Assembly (NCBI GenBank): GCA_902492275.1 | Contig: CABUKW010000123.1 | Span: forward strand, 1-9,293 | DNA length: 9,293 nucleotides | Reading direction: 5' to 3' | Source: an uncultured Peptococcaceae bacterium | GTDB lineage: Bacteria; Bacillota; Peptococcia; Peptococcales; Peptococcaceae | In this document: in pieces, positions 1 through 5,564 of the stretch | Layout: every line of letters begins with the position of its first letter | How positions within the stretch are numbered: the stretch's first letter is position 1 | Program-made: the position numbers and the translations under genes | The notes under the pieces: generated by a model | What the model saw: only the letters and a program-made list of their open reading frames with translations | Databases searched by the model: none | What the model was told of the DNA's origin: nothing

Positions 1-484
1 CGTATAAAATGCTCCAACCAATAATGGCGGCCGGCGAAGCGCTGGGCAATCCACCTAACAGGAAAATAGAAGCCAAAAATACAAAGGTGAATACCCAAGG
101 TTTTCCTGTTACAAATTTACGGGTAATGAACCACAACGAAATAAATTTTGACAATCCATAATAATTGATGGTGGCGCAGAAGATGAAGATAAAGAACATC
201 ATCACCACAATGGGGTCCCCAAAGCTGCCGTTCAGCAGCGCTTTGGGTTTCATGCCGCCAATCAGCATTAAAGCTAACAAGCCAGCCATACTGGGCCATA
301 CAATATCAATAAATACCCATCCATATAAAACGCCTAAGAAAATACCGATTAAATTCATCCCTAACGGTGTTAAAGGTTCTACCGCAGGTAGTTGACCGAA
401 CCCGAACATGATAATCAAAGAAATGACAGAATGTACATAATACATTGTATTTTTCTGTTTTTTCGCCTGTACATTGGCAGCCAT
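1..484 (-). CDS. SLC13/DASS-type anion permease, N-terminal part (3' end off the window)
   Basis: This is the first 161 codons of a membrane transporter that runs off the left edge. The ATG at 484-482 has a strong GGAGGAG site (491-497) at 6 bases. The protein begins MAANVQAKK and continues into long hydrophobic stretches (about residues 16-35, 41-57, 60-75, 84-105 and 122-145), separated by charged loops. It lines up without gaps with the N-terminal part of the second permease in this window (5565-7001). Both share FGM/LGM, GIFLG, Y.W, WPS, GL.AL and GSFG/ASFG, and both have the Y(Y/L)H segment near the start. This supports the divalent anion:sodium symporter (ArsB/SLC13-like) superfamily, typically for di- or tricarboxylates, sulfate or related anions. 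The substrate cannot be read from the fragment. It lies downstream of the flavoprotein but is separated from it by a terminator and has its own promoter. The family is likely; the exact substrate is unknown. Confidence 0.85.
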   Translation of the reverse strand, partial: MAANVQAKKQKNTMYYVHSVISLIIMFGFGQLPAVEPLTPLGMNLIGIFLGVLYGWVFIDIVWPSMAGLLALMLIGGMKPKALLNGSFGDPIVVMMFFIFIFCATINYYGLSKFISLWFITRKFVTGKPWVFTFVFLASIFLLGGLPSASPAAIIGWSILY

Positions 485-621
485 CAAAATCTCCTCCTTT
501 TCATAGCAAGCCCTTTTCCTTTATTTCGTTTGCTACGATAGCTTTTGTCATTCATGTAATGAATATTATCTATTTTTTACAATTTTCTTGCCGTCCTTAT
601 TTTTTAGAACGCACAAGTGTT

Positions 622-709
622 GAAAAAAGCGCTGCAAAATATTTTGCTGTTTTATAAATCCGCTGGTCTTTTCTCATGATTGCAGCTTGCTGTTTGCAAG
701 GCTTTTTTC
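622..709 (-). promoter_or_regulatory. Structured 5' leader of the left permease, with competing stems
   Basis: The permease start lies about 270 bases from its predicted promoter, leaving a long untranslated leader. On the minus strand a 9-base arm (GAAAAAAGC, 709-701) pairs perfectly with GCTTTTTTC (630-622). After one mismatch, seven further pairs form (699-693 with 638-632). The same 3' segment can instead form a local hairpin with palindrome GCAAAATATTTTGC (634-647), or pair TTGCAGC with GCTGCAA (631-637 with 680-686) just before the T run. Three mutually exclusive pairings ending in a T tract resemble an attenuator or riboswitch expression platform. I do not recognise a known riboswitch class. 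The folding is by eye only. Confidence 0.4.
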
Positions 710-720
710 CGTACAGATTT

Positions 721-732
721 CATTGGCCAATG
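721..732. promoter_or_regulatory. Perfect 12-bp palindrome in the permease leader
   Basis: CATTGGCCAATG is a perfect palindrome about 30-40 bases downstream of the expected transcription start of the left permease. It could be a downstream operator for a dimeric repressor. It has no loop, so it is unlikely to act as an RNA hairpin. Function is unproven. Confidence 0.25.
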
Positions 733-767
733 TTCTGTTCCTTTTGACATGCTTATCATACCGCAGA

Positions 768-797
768 CTTATAGAAATGAAAAGAATACTTTATCAA
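768..797 (-). promoter_or_regulatory. Predicted promoter of the left permease
   Basis: On the minus strand TTGATA (797-792) is followed after 18 bases by TATAAG (773-768). An alternative -10, TATGAT, lies a little downstream (about 754-759). The block matches the ferredoxin promoter at 2991-3020 at 23 of 30 positions, including TTGATAAA and ATTCTTTT at the same spacing, which makes it more credible than a lone AT-rich match. Confidence 0.55.
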
Positions 798-812
798 TAT
801 TTATTATTGATA
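792..812. promoter_or_regulatory. Inverted repeat overlapping the -35 of the permease promoter
   Basis: TATCAATA (792-799) and TATTGATA (805-812) form a perfect 8-base inverted repeat with a 5-base spacer, and its left arm is the -35 element. The position and symmetry suit a dimeric regulator such as a LysR or Crp/Fnr-type protein. TTATCA(A/T)T-like half sites also occur at the ferredoxin promoter (3014-3048). Confidence 0.4.
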
Positions 813-864
813 TTTTAAATATTAAATAAATACTATAATGAATTTTGTGAATATTAGCGTTAAT

Positions 865-915
865 AAAAGCCTCTCCTGCCAGCCCAGGCTAATCGGACTG
901 GTAAGAGAGGCTTTT
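865..915 (-). terminator. Rho-independent terminator of the ferredoxin-flavoprotein operon
   Basis: An 11-base perfect outer stem (AAAAGCCTCTC at 865-875, GAGAGGCTTTT at 905-915) continues inward, with one mismatch, through CCAG/CTGG. It lies 30 bases past the flavoprotein stop, and on the minus strand it is followed by TTTTATTA. The T run on the other side means it could also stop plus-strand transcripts. Together with the separate permease promoter, it splits the flavoprotein operon from the left permease. Confidence 0.85.
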
Positions 916-944
916 TCTTATTTTTGTATAATGTTATCGGCCTG

Positions 945-2663
945 CTAATTCTTTTTCATAAAAATAAAGTTATCCGAATAATATCGCGTAATCGGGTATT
1001 TATATTGTTCTGTAGGTACTGGCTTCCAGGCAAACCGCATCTGCTGCGCTTCATCCTGCTCAATGGTCAGCCAACCCAAATAAGCGTCGTCCCGCTGCGG
1101 ATAATCCTCCCGATAATGTCCGGCGCGGGATTCCTTGCGCTCTAACGAAGCCCGCAGATAAAGCTCACTGACAAACGCCATGGCCCGTACTTCCCGCAGT
1201 TTCAGCAAATAATGGGCATCTTTAGCCGCCATTTGCGGAATTTTGGTAAGCTGCAAAGTTTTCAATCGATGCAGCGCATCCTGCAAAGCTGTTTCAGTCT
1301 TTAAGATAGATACATTGTAATGGAACATGATTTGCTGAATTTCTGTCAGCACTGCTTTTGGCGATAATCCGTCCTTGCCCAGCGGGGCATAAATTTCCTG
1401 CTGCAAGGCGGCAAGCTCTGCTTCATCCAACGTGATTTCCAACCGAGGCTGTTCTTCTAAAAAGCGCGCTACGCCTTCACCAGCCAGATATCCGGTTACA
1501 GAGGTGGTCATCAACGCAAAGCCGCCTGCATACACGCCGGGCTCCGTGCTTCTGGCCGTACCAGCAGCAAATAAGCCGGGGATGTTAGTTTCGCCATAAA
1601 TGCCGGCATCCATCCCTCCATAAGAAATAGTCATCTGCGGCACCCATTGGGTATTATCCCGAAACAAATCCATGCCCAAATCTCGCAGCTTTTCATAATT
1701 CATCAGCTGCCAGCCGTTCTGCGGCTTGAGCAACACCAAATTATCCGGATGAATCTGACTGATATCAAAATAGATCGGGCCTCGCCCTGCTCGAATTTCC
1801 ATCGCCATAGCAATGGTGGTGAAATGAGGGTCCGTATTGGCGTTCAGCACCGGCGAGTAGGTTTCCATAAACGGCTCGCCCAAAGCATTGACAAAACGAC
1901 CGCCTAACGGCATCAAGGTTGTTTGGCCTTCCCAACCAAAATATTTGGGCATATTCCAGACTCTGCTGAATTCAAAGTCTTTCAGACGAGCGCCTGCCTT
2001 ATACACCATCTCTACCCCTTCACCGGTAGGCGTGTTTTTGCCATAAGAGGTTTTCCAGCCGCCTACACCAGTAGCTGCCACCACAGCCTGTGCTTTCACC
2101 ACATAGAAATCGCCATTTAAGGTGTCAAAGCCCACCGCGCCGATCACACGGCCTTCCTGCTTGAGCAGATCGGTCATCAATATACGGCCCAGACGTTTCA
2201 CGCCCTTCTGCTGCAACTGTTCTACCAAACCGCGCACCATCATTTCGCCGCCTCTGCCCTTCAGCTGCGCCGGATACAGCTTTACATGAGATAAACCCCG
2301 CTGCGGCACACTTTTAAAAGAACCGTCCTCCTTCTTAAAGAATTCACAGCCATACCGCTGATAATCCTGCATCCGGTCAAAAGAATGCCGCAAAATTTCT
2401 TCCATCAAAGGCTGATCGCACAAACCGTCAAAATAATAAACAAAATCCTCCATCCAATCGTCAATATTCTCACTGGGCTGCACAGCATCAAAATCGCCGC
2501 CAGCCATCGTCATCAAACCGCCCCAGTCTTTGGGTCCTTTATCAATGATCAGGACATCCTTCTCCGGCTGTAGCTCCTTCAAGCGATTAGCCGCCCACAT
2601 ACCGGCAGAGCCGCCGCCAATAATCAACACATCGGTTTCCAATAGCTTTCTCTCCATTGTCAT
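945..2663 (-). CDS. AprA/FrdA-family FAD-dependent oxidoreductase (572 aa)
   Basis: This is a soluble flavoprotein of the fumarate reductase / succinate dehydrogenase / adenylylsulfate reductase alpha superfamily. The Rossmann FAD motif GGGSAG is at residues 16-21, with the ribose-binding acidic residue in IIDKG (D41). A second FAD segment, ATGVGGW followed by TPTGEG and KAGA, lies near residues 195-230, and a third, GTARSTEPGVYAGGFA, lies in the second half. The C-terminal helical domain carries SRAGHYREDYP (about 512-522), the superfamily's R-x-x-H-x-R-x-D-Y-P signature. There is no signal peptide or twin-arginine motif, so it is cytoplasmic. The SdhA/FrdA HPTG flavin-attachment region is not seen. 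With the AprB-like ferredoxin directly upstream, the pair most resembles AprAB, but no sulfate-activation genes are present and the substrate is unknown. The ATG at 2663 has GAGGTG just upstream; the ATG two codons later is also possible. The family is sure; the reaction is not. Confidence 0.9.
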   Translation of the reverse strand: MTMERKLLETDVLIIGGGSAGMWAANRLKELQPEKDVLIIDKGPKDWGGLMTMAGGDFDAVQPSENIDDWMEDFVYYFDGLCDQPLMEEILRHSFDRMQDYQRYGCEFFKKEDGSFKSVPQRGLSHVKLYPAQLKGRGGEMMVRGLVEQLQQKGVKRLGRILMTDLLKQEGRVIGAVGFDTLNGDFYVVKAQAVVAATGVGGWKTSYGKNTPTGEGVEMVYKAGARLKDFEFSRVWNMPKYFGWEGQTTLMPLGGRFVNALGEPFMETYSPVLNANTDPHFTTIAMAMEIRAGRGPIYFDISQIHPDNLVLLKPQNGWQLMNYEKLRDLGMDLFRDNTQWVPQMTISYGGMDAGIYGETNIPGLFAAGTARSTEPGVYAGGFALMTTSVTGYLAGEGVARFLEEQPRLEITLDEAELAALQQEIYAPLGKDGLSPKAVLTEIQQIMFHYNVSILKTETALQDALHRLKTLQLTKIPQMAAKDAHYLLKLREVRAMAFVSELYLRASLERKESRAGHYREDYPQRDDAYLGWLTIEQDEAQQMRFAWKPVPTEQYKYPITRYYSDNFIFMKKN

Positions 2664-2680
2664 CGCACCTCATTTCTCCA

Positions 2681-2902
2681 TTAATATTCCTGCGCAAAAA
2701 TTCTTGGCAGTGCTTCCCGAAAAGGATGCACGTAAATCGCGCCGGCTGGACAATACCGCTCGCAGATATAACAAGTCATGCAATCCTCCGGATAAGCAAT
2801 ATAAGCCTTTTTCTGCTCATTCAATCGAATAACATCCAACGGACAGCGGTTTACACAGCTGCCGCAGCCTATACATTTTTTAGCATCAATGCTCCCAATC
2901 AT
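2681..2902 (-). CDS. 2[4Fe-4S] ferredoxin, AprB-like (73 aa)
   Basis: This small electron carrier has two complete CxxCxxCxxxCP cluster motifs: C10, C13, C16, C20-P21 and C41, C44, C47, C51-P52. The second motif is followed by AGAIYVHPF, which resembles the cluster-II tail of adenylylsulfate reductase beta (CPQGAI..RP). The long C-terminal extension of true AprB is missing, because the protein ends at residue 73. The ATG at 2902 was chosen because a perfect GGAGGAG lies 5 bases upstream (2908-2914). An in-frame ATG ten codons earlier would place that site inside the gene. The flavoprotein starts 17 bases downstream, so the two are co-transcribed and the ferredoxin most likely passes electrons to or from its FAD. 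The electron donor is not encoded here. Confidence 0.9.
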   Translation of the reverse strand: MIGSIDAKKCIGCGSCVNRCPLDVIRLNEQKKAYIAYPEDCMTCYICERYCPAGAIYVHPFREALPRIFAQEY

Positions 2903-2942
2903 CCAATCTCCTCCATTCTTGTTATTTCTCATTTCTTTTGCA

Positions 2943-2965
2943 GAATAACGACAACATGGTTATTC
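2943..2965 (-). promoter_or_regulatory. Hairpin in the ferredoxin leader
   Basis: GAATAAC (2943-2949) and GTTATTC (2959-2965) form a perfect 7-base inverted repeat with a 9-base loop. It lies between the predicted promoter and the ribosome binding site at 2908-2914. It could be an operator near the start of transcription or an RNA stem in the leader. No T run follows, so it is not a terminator. Confidence 0.35.
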
Positions 2966-2990
2966 CCTGATACATTCATTTTACGTTTTA

Positions 2991-3020
2991 TTTATAAAAT
3001 CAAAAAGAATTGTTTATCAA
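2991..3020 (-). promoter_or_regulatory. Predicted promoter of the ferredoxin-flavoprotein operon
   Basis: On the minus strand TTGATA (3020-3015) and TATAAA (2996-2991) are 18 bases apart, leaving a leader of roughly 80 bases before the ferredoxin ATG. The block shares 23 of 30 bases with the left-permease promoter (768-797), with the same spacing. Confidence 0.6.
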
Positions 3021-3048
3021 TGGTTATCATTGTTATTTTGAATGATAA
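3014..3048. promoter_or_regulatory. Cluster of TTATCA(A/T)T half sites at the ferredoxin promoter
   Basis: TTATCAAT (3014-3021) and TTATCATT (3024-3031) are direct repeats exactly 10 bases apart. AATGATAA (3041-3048) is a perfect inverted copy of the second. They overlap and lie just upstream of the -35 element, the usual place for an activator of the LysR or Crp/Fnr type. The right-hand LysR protein is the natural candidate, but this is inference. Confidence 0.4.
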
Positions 3049-3065
3049 AACAAAAAAACTGCTGC
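3045..3065. repeat. Left copy of a near-direct repeat bracketing the AT-rich module
   Basis: ATAAAAC, seven A, then CTGCTGC. The partner at 8332-8351 reads ATAAAAC, five A, G, then CTGCTGC. On the minus strand this copy looks like the distal arm and T run of the LysR terminator at 8342-8376, but without its partner arm. That would be expected if an insertion duplicated about 20 bases of target. The A-rich part carries little information; the claim rests on ATAAAAC plus CTGCTGC and on the positions. Confidence 0.4.
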
Positions 3066-3186
3066 GTAGCGTTATTTGCTAGAACTATAGCGAATTATAA
3101 AATGTATCGTATTTTTATTTTCAATTTCATCAAAATGTCACTTTACAATTTTTCAAACTTTACTTAAACATATTTAAAAAAATTAT

Positions 3187-3214
3187 AAACCTGTCCAATA
3201 AATTCGTCAGGTTT
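3187..3214. promoter_or_regulatory. Dyad upstream of the hydrolase promoter
   Basis: AAACCTG (3187-3193) and CAGGTTT (3208-3214) form a perfect 7-base inverted repeat with a 14-base spacer. It is immediately followed by four TGAC units (3215, 3220, 3226, 3235) before the predicted -10. It is a candidate operator for the module's own LysR regulator (7184-8158). The rest of 3066-3186 is AT-rich and I see no gene in it. Confidence 0.35.
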
Positions 3215-3233
3215 TGACTTGACACTGACAATG

Positions 3234-3262
3234 CTGACTTGCATTTTTTCCTTATAGATAAT
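3234..3262 (+). promoter_or_regulatory. Predicted promoter of the hydrolase-permease operon
   Basis: CTGACT (3234-3239) is 17 bases from GATAAT (3257-3262), about 55 bases ahead of the hydrolase ATG. Better -35 matches (TTGACT at 3214, TTGACA at 3219) lie too far upstream for this -10, so the exact start is uncertain. Confidence 0.4.
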
Positions 3263-3322
3263 ATTTACATATTTAATTATCATGGAAGTGTAGTATTAAT
3301 AAATTTTTTAGGAGGGTTTTAT

Positions 3323-5425
3323 ATGACAAGAAAAAGAGCAATGATGATTGGCTTAGATGGTGCCGATCCAGCTGTCATCAAACAAATGATTGCAGAAGGC
3401 AAATTACCAAACTTTAAAAAATTTCTAGAACAAGGGGTCGCACATAATAGCTTAGGAATGTTAGGTGTCAATCCAACTGTTACACCTCCAAACTGGACTA
3501 GCATGGCTACCGGTAACTGGCCACGTACGCATGGCGTAACAGATTTCTTTACACATACTTTAGGAAATCCATTAGATTTATTCCAATTAAACTGGGATTC
3601 CCGTTTAGTTCAATCAGAAATGATTTGGGAGTCTTTTGAACGGGCTGGGAAGAAAAGTGTTTTGCTTAACTATTGCGAAGCTTGGCCACCTCGCGTAGAA
3701 AATACACAAAATATTTTCATTGATGGCACTAGTGCCACACCTTTCTTGCGTGATTTCGTTGATTTCCAAAAAGTAGCTGAATTCTCCAAAGCAGAAACAG
3801 AAGTTCGTTATTTCCCACATTATGTTGATCCTAGCAATGTAGGAGACTGCATTGTTTATAGTGACCAATTAGAAGAAATGAAAAAAGCTGAACCAGGAGA
3901 TGATGTTCCTACAATTGATATGGGCGCTTTCTATAATAAACCTGGTGTAGAAAAAATTGATGTTTCTTATCCTGAATTAACAAAAACGCCGCCACCAATC
4001 AAATTTCCTACTAACGTTGTTATTGATAGTATGGAAGATGGCGGAGAAGCAGCATCTACAAAAGCCAGCGCAGATTTTATCTTTGCACCATTAAAAGAGG
4101 CCAAAAATTGGAAAGGTGAAATTCCTGCCAATTCTTTGGAAAGCGTTGTTGTAATGAATAGCGGTTTGGAACGTCGATTCATTTTAATTACAGCTTCCGA
4201 TGGACATCTTTACGATACCATCCAAATTTTCAGCAAAAAAGACTACGCTACTTGCTTAGGAACTGCTAAAAAAGGAAAAGATCCCTGGAGTGATTTTATC
4301 TACGATTCGTTTACGATTGATGAAACAAAAAAGAAAGTAGCTTATCGTATTCGACTATTAGAAATTGAACCAACTGGAGAAAAAGCTAAAATTTTTATAG
4401 GCCAAGCATTAGTCATGGAAAATAGTACTTATTTTTACCCTGAATCCTTAATGTCAAATTTCTGGGAAAAGGTTGGTCCTATTTGCAGCATGGCAAGTTA
4501 TGGCCGTCATGAAGCACAATCCGATCAGGTTTCTATGGAATCATTTCAACAAATTTATGATTGGCACAAGAAAGCAACTGATTATTTGCTAAAAGAAGTG
4601 GCCCCTGATTGGGATCTATTTTATTTACACATTCATGGAATTGATACATGTAACCACTGGTATATTAATCAAGCTATTCCTGGTGGTCATGCTGAATGGG
4701 AACGTATTAAAACTGTTTGTATTGAGGGAATATATGAAATTACCGATGATTTAATTGGTTATTATATGCAATATATGGATGATTCCACTGCATTGATTTT
4801 AACATCTGACCACGCAGCAATACCAAGATCTCCTGGTCATGACAATCCTGGTATTGGCGATATGTCTGCTTTAACACCAAAGGTTATGATTGATTTAGGC
4901 CTTTGTGAAGTATACCGTAATGAAAAAAACAAATGGAAAATTGATTGGAGTAAAACTACTGCCATAATTCAGAGATCTTCTCACATTTACATCAATCTAA
5001 AAGGTAGAGATCCGCAAGGTATCGTTGACGAAAAAGATTACGAAGAAACTGTCGCCAACGTAATTTCAAAACTCTATAACTATAGAGATCCCAAAACAGG
5101 AAAAAGAGTCATTTCATTTTGTTTAACACGCGAAGAGATGGAAGCTATTGGAATGGGTGGACCACACTGTGGAGACATTTTCTTTCAGGTAACTCGAGAT
5201 TTTGGCTTAGAACATTCAAATTGTATGAGTCATGTTACAAATTACGGATACTCCCTACTTTGTTTATGCATAATGGCTGGAGGTGAATTCAAAAAAGGGG
5301 AAATTATTTCCCGTCCAATCCGTCTGGTGGACATTGTTCCTACAATTTGCTATCTATGCGATGCTCCAATGCCTCATGATGTAGAAGGTGGCATCATTTA
5401 TCAGGCAATTAATAAACCATACTAA
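3323..5425 (+). CDS. Alkaline-phosphatase-superfamily hydrolase (type I phosphodiesterase-like, 700 aa)
   Basis: This is a two-metal phospho- or related ester hydrolase of the type I phosphodiesterase / nucleotide pyrophosphatase group. The ATG at 3323 has AGGAGGG at 6 bases; an in-frame ATG 28 codons upstream has no such site. Visible active-site residues are D12 (GLDGAD), the likely nucleophile T54 in PTVTPPN (compare PTKTFPN of nucleotide pyrophosphatases), D441 and H445 (GIDTCNH), D496-H497 (TSDHA), and probably H637 near MAGGEFKKGE. All core metal ligands therefore seem present. A segment of about 180 residues (roughly 205-385) between the nucleophile and D441 looks like a strand-rich insert or cap that could set substrate choice. 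There is no signal peptide or membrane segment, so it acts in the cytoplasm. It is followed by a permease in the same orientation, which suggests import and then hydrolysis. The substrate (phosphodiester, phosphonate or sulfate ester) is unknown. Confidence 0.85.
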   Translation: MTRKRAMMIGLDGADPAVIKQMIAEGKLPNFKKFLEQGVAHNSLGMLGVNPTVTPPNWTSMATGNWPRTHGVTDFFTHTLGNPLDLFQLNWDSRLVQSEMIWESFERAGKKSVLLNYCEAWPPRVENTQNIFIDGTSATPFLRDFVDFQKVAEFSKAETEVRYFPHYVDPSNVGDCIVYSDQLEEMKKAEPGDDVPTIDMGAFYNKPGVEKIDVSYPELTKTPPPIKFPTNVVIDSMEDGGEAASTKASADFIFAPLKEAKNWKGEIPANSLESVVVMNSGLERRFILITASDGHLYDTIQIFSKKDYATCLGTAKKGKDPWSDFIYDSFTIDETKKKVAYRIRLLEIEPTGEKAKIFIGQALVMENSTYFYPESLMSNFWEKVGPICSMASYGRHEAQSDQVSMESFQQIYDWHKKATDYLLKEVAPDWDLFYLHIHGIDTCNHWYINQAIPGGHAEWERIKTVCIEGIYEITDDLIGYYMQYMDDSTALILTSDHAAIPRSPGHDNPGIGDMSALTPKVMIDLGLCEVYRNEKNKWKIDWSKTTAIIQRSSHIYINLKGRDPQGIVDEKDYEETVANVISKLYNYRDPKTGKRVISFCLTREEMEAIGMGGPHCGDIFFQVTRDFGLEHSNCMSHVTNYGYSLLCLCIMAGGEFKKGEIISRPIRLVDIVPTICYLCDAPMPHDVEGGIIYQAINKPY

Positions 5426-5452
5426 ATTTACCACCTGACTAATGATAAAGGA

Positions 5453-5510
5453 GAAATCATCATTCCGATTTATAAAAAACACTTTAATAGAAACTCGGGA
5501 TGATGATTTC
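5453..5510 (+). promoter_or_regulatory. Long hairpin between hydrolase and permease
   Basis: GAAATCATCATTCCGA (5453-5468) and TCGGGATGATGATTTC (5495-5510) pair over 16 bases with a single G-U wobble, enclosing a 26-base loop and followed by TTATTT. It lies 27 bases after the hydrolase stop and 54 before the permease ATG. It may be a leaky terminator that lowers permease expression, or a processing/stabilising stem. The T run is too broken for a strong terminator. Confidence 0.6.
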
Positions 5511-5564
5511 TTATTTGCAAAGACTTCTATGAATATATTTTTAACGAAAGGAATGTGGGCTATA

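Noticed and set aside
550..572. Second promoter for the left permease (GATAAT at 565-570 next to an ATTCAT-GTA-ATGAAT dyad)
   Set aside because: There is no acceptable -35 at the right distance, and the sequence is AT-rich enough for such matches by chance.
792..812. Fnr box
   Set aside because: The half sites are in the opposite order (ATCAA outside-in rather than TTGAT-N4-ATCAA), so it does not match the Fnr consensus.
945..2902. Calling the pair true adenylylsulfate reductase (aprBA)
   Set aside because: The ferredoxin lacks the AprB tail and no sulfate genes are nearby, so a gene symbol would overstate the evidence.
2903..2932. Ten-residue N-terminal extension of the ferredoxin
   Set aside because: The extension encodes the GGAGGAG site of the ATG at 2902, and ferredoxins of this type begin just before the first cysteine motif.
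2657..3082. Plus-strand open frame of 141 codons across the ferredoxin gene and promoter
   Set aside because: It is antisense to a clear ferredoxin with both cluster motifs and shows no family resemblance or ribosome site.
3239..3322. Upstream in-frame start adding 28 residues to the hydrolase
   Set aside because: It has no ribosome site and overlaps the predicted promoter; the ATG at 3323 has AGGAGGG at ideal spacing and starts directly before the family's first strand.
5442..5564. Upstream start adding 41 residues to the permease
   Set aside because: The extension crosses the 16-bp hairpin, has no ribosome site ahead of it, is charged and has no counterpart in the left permease.
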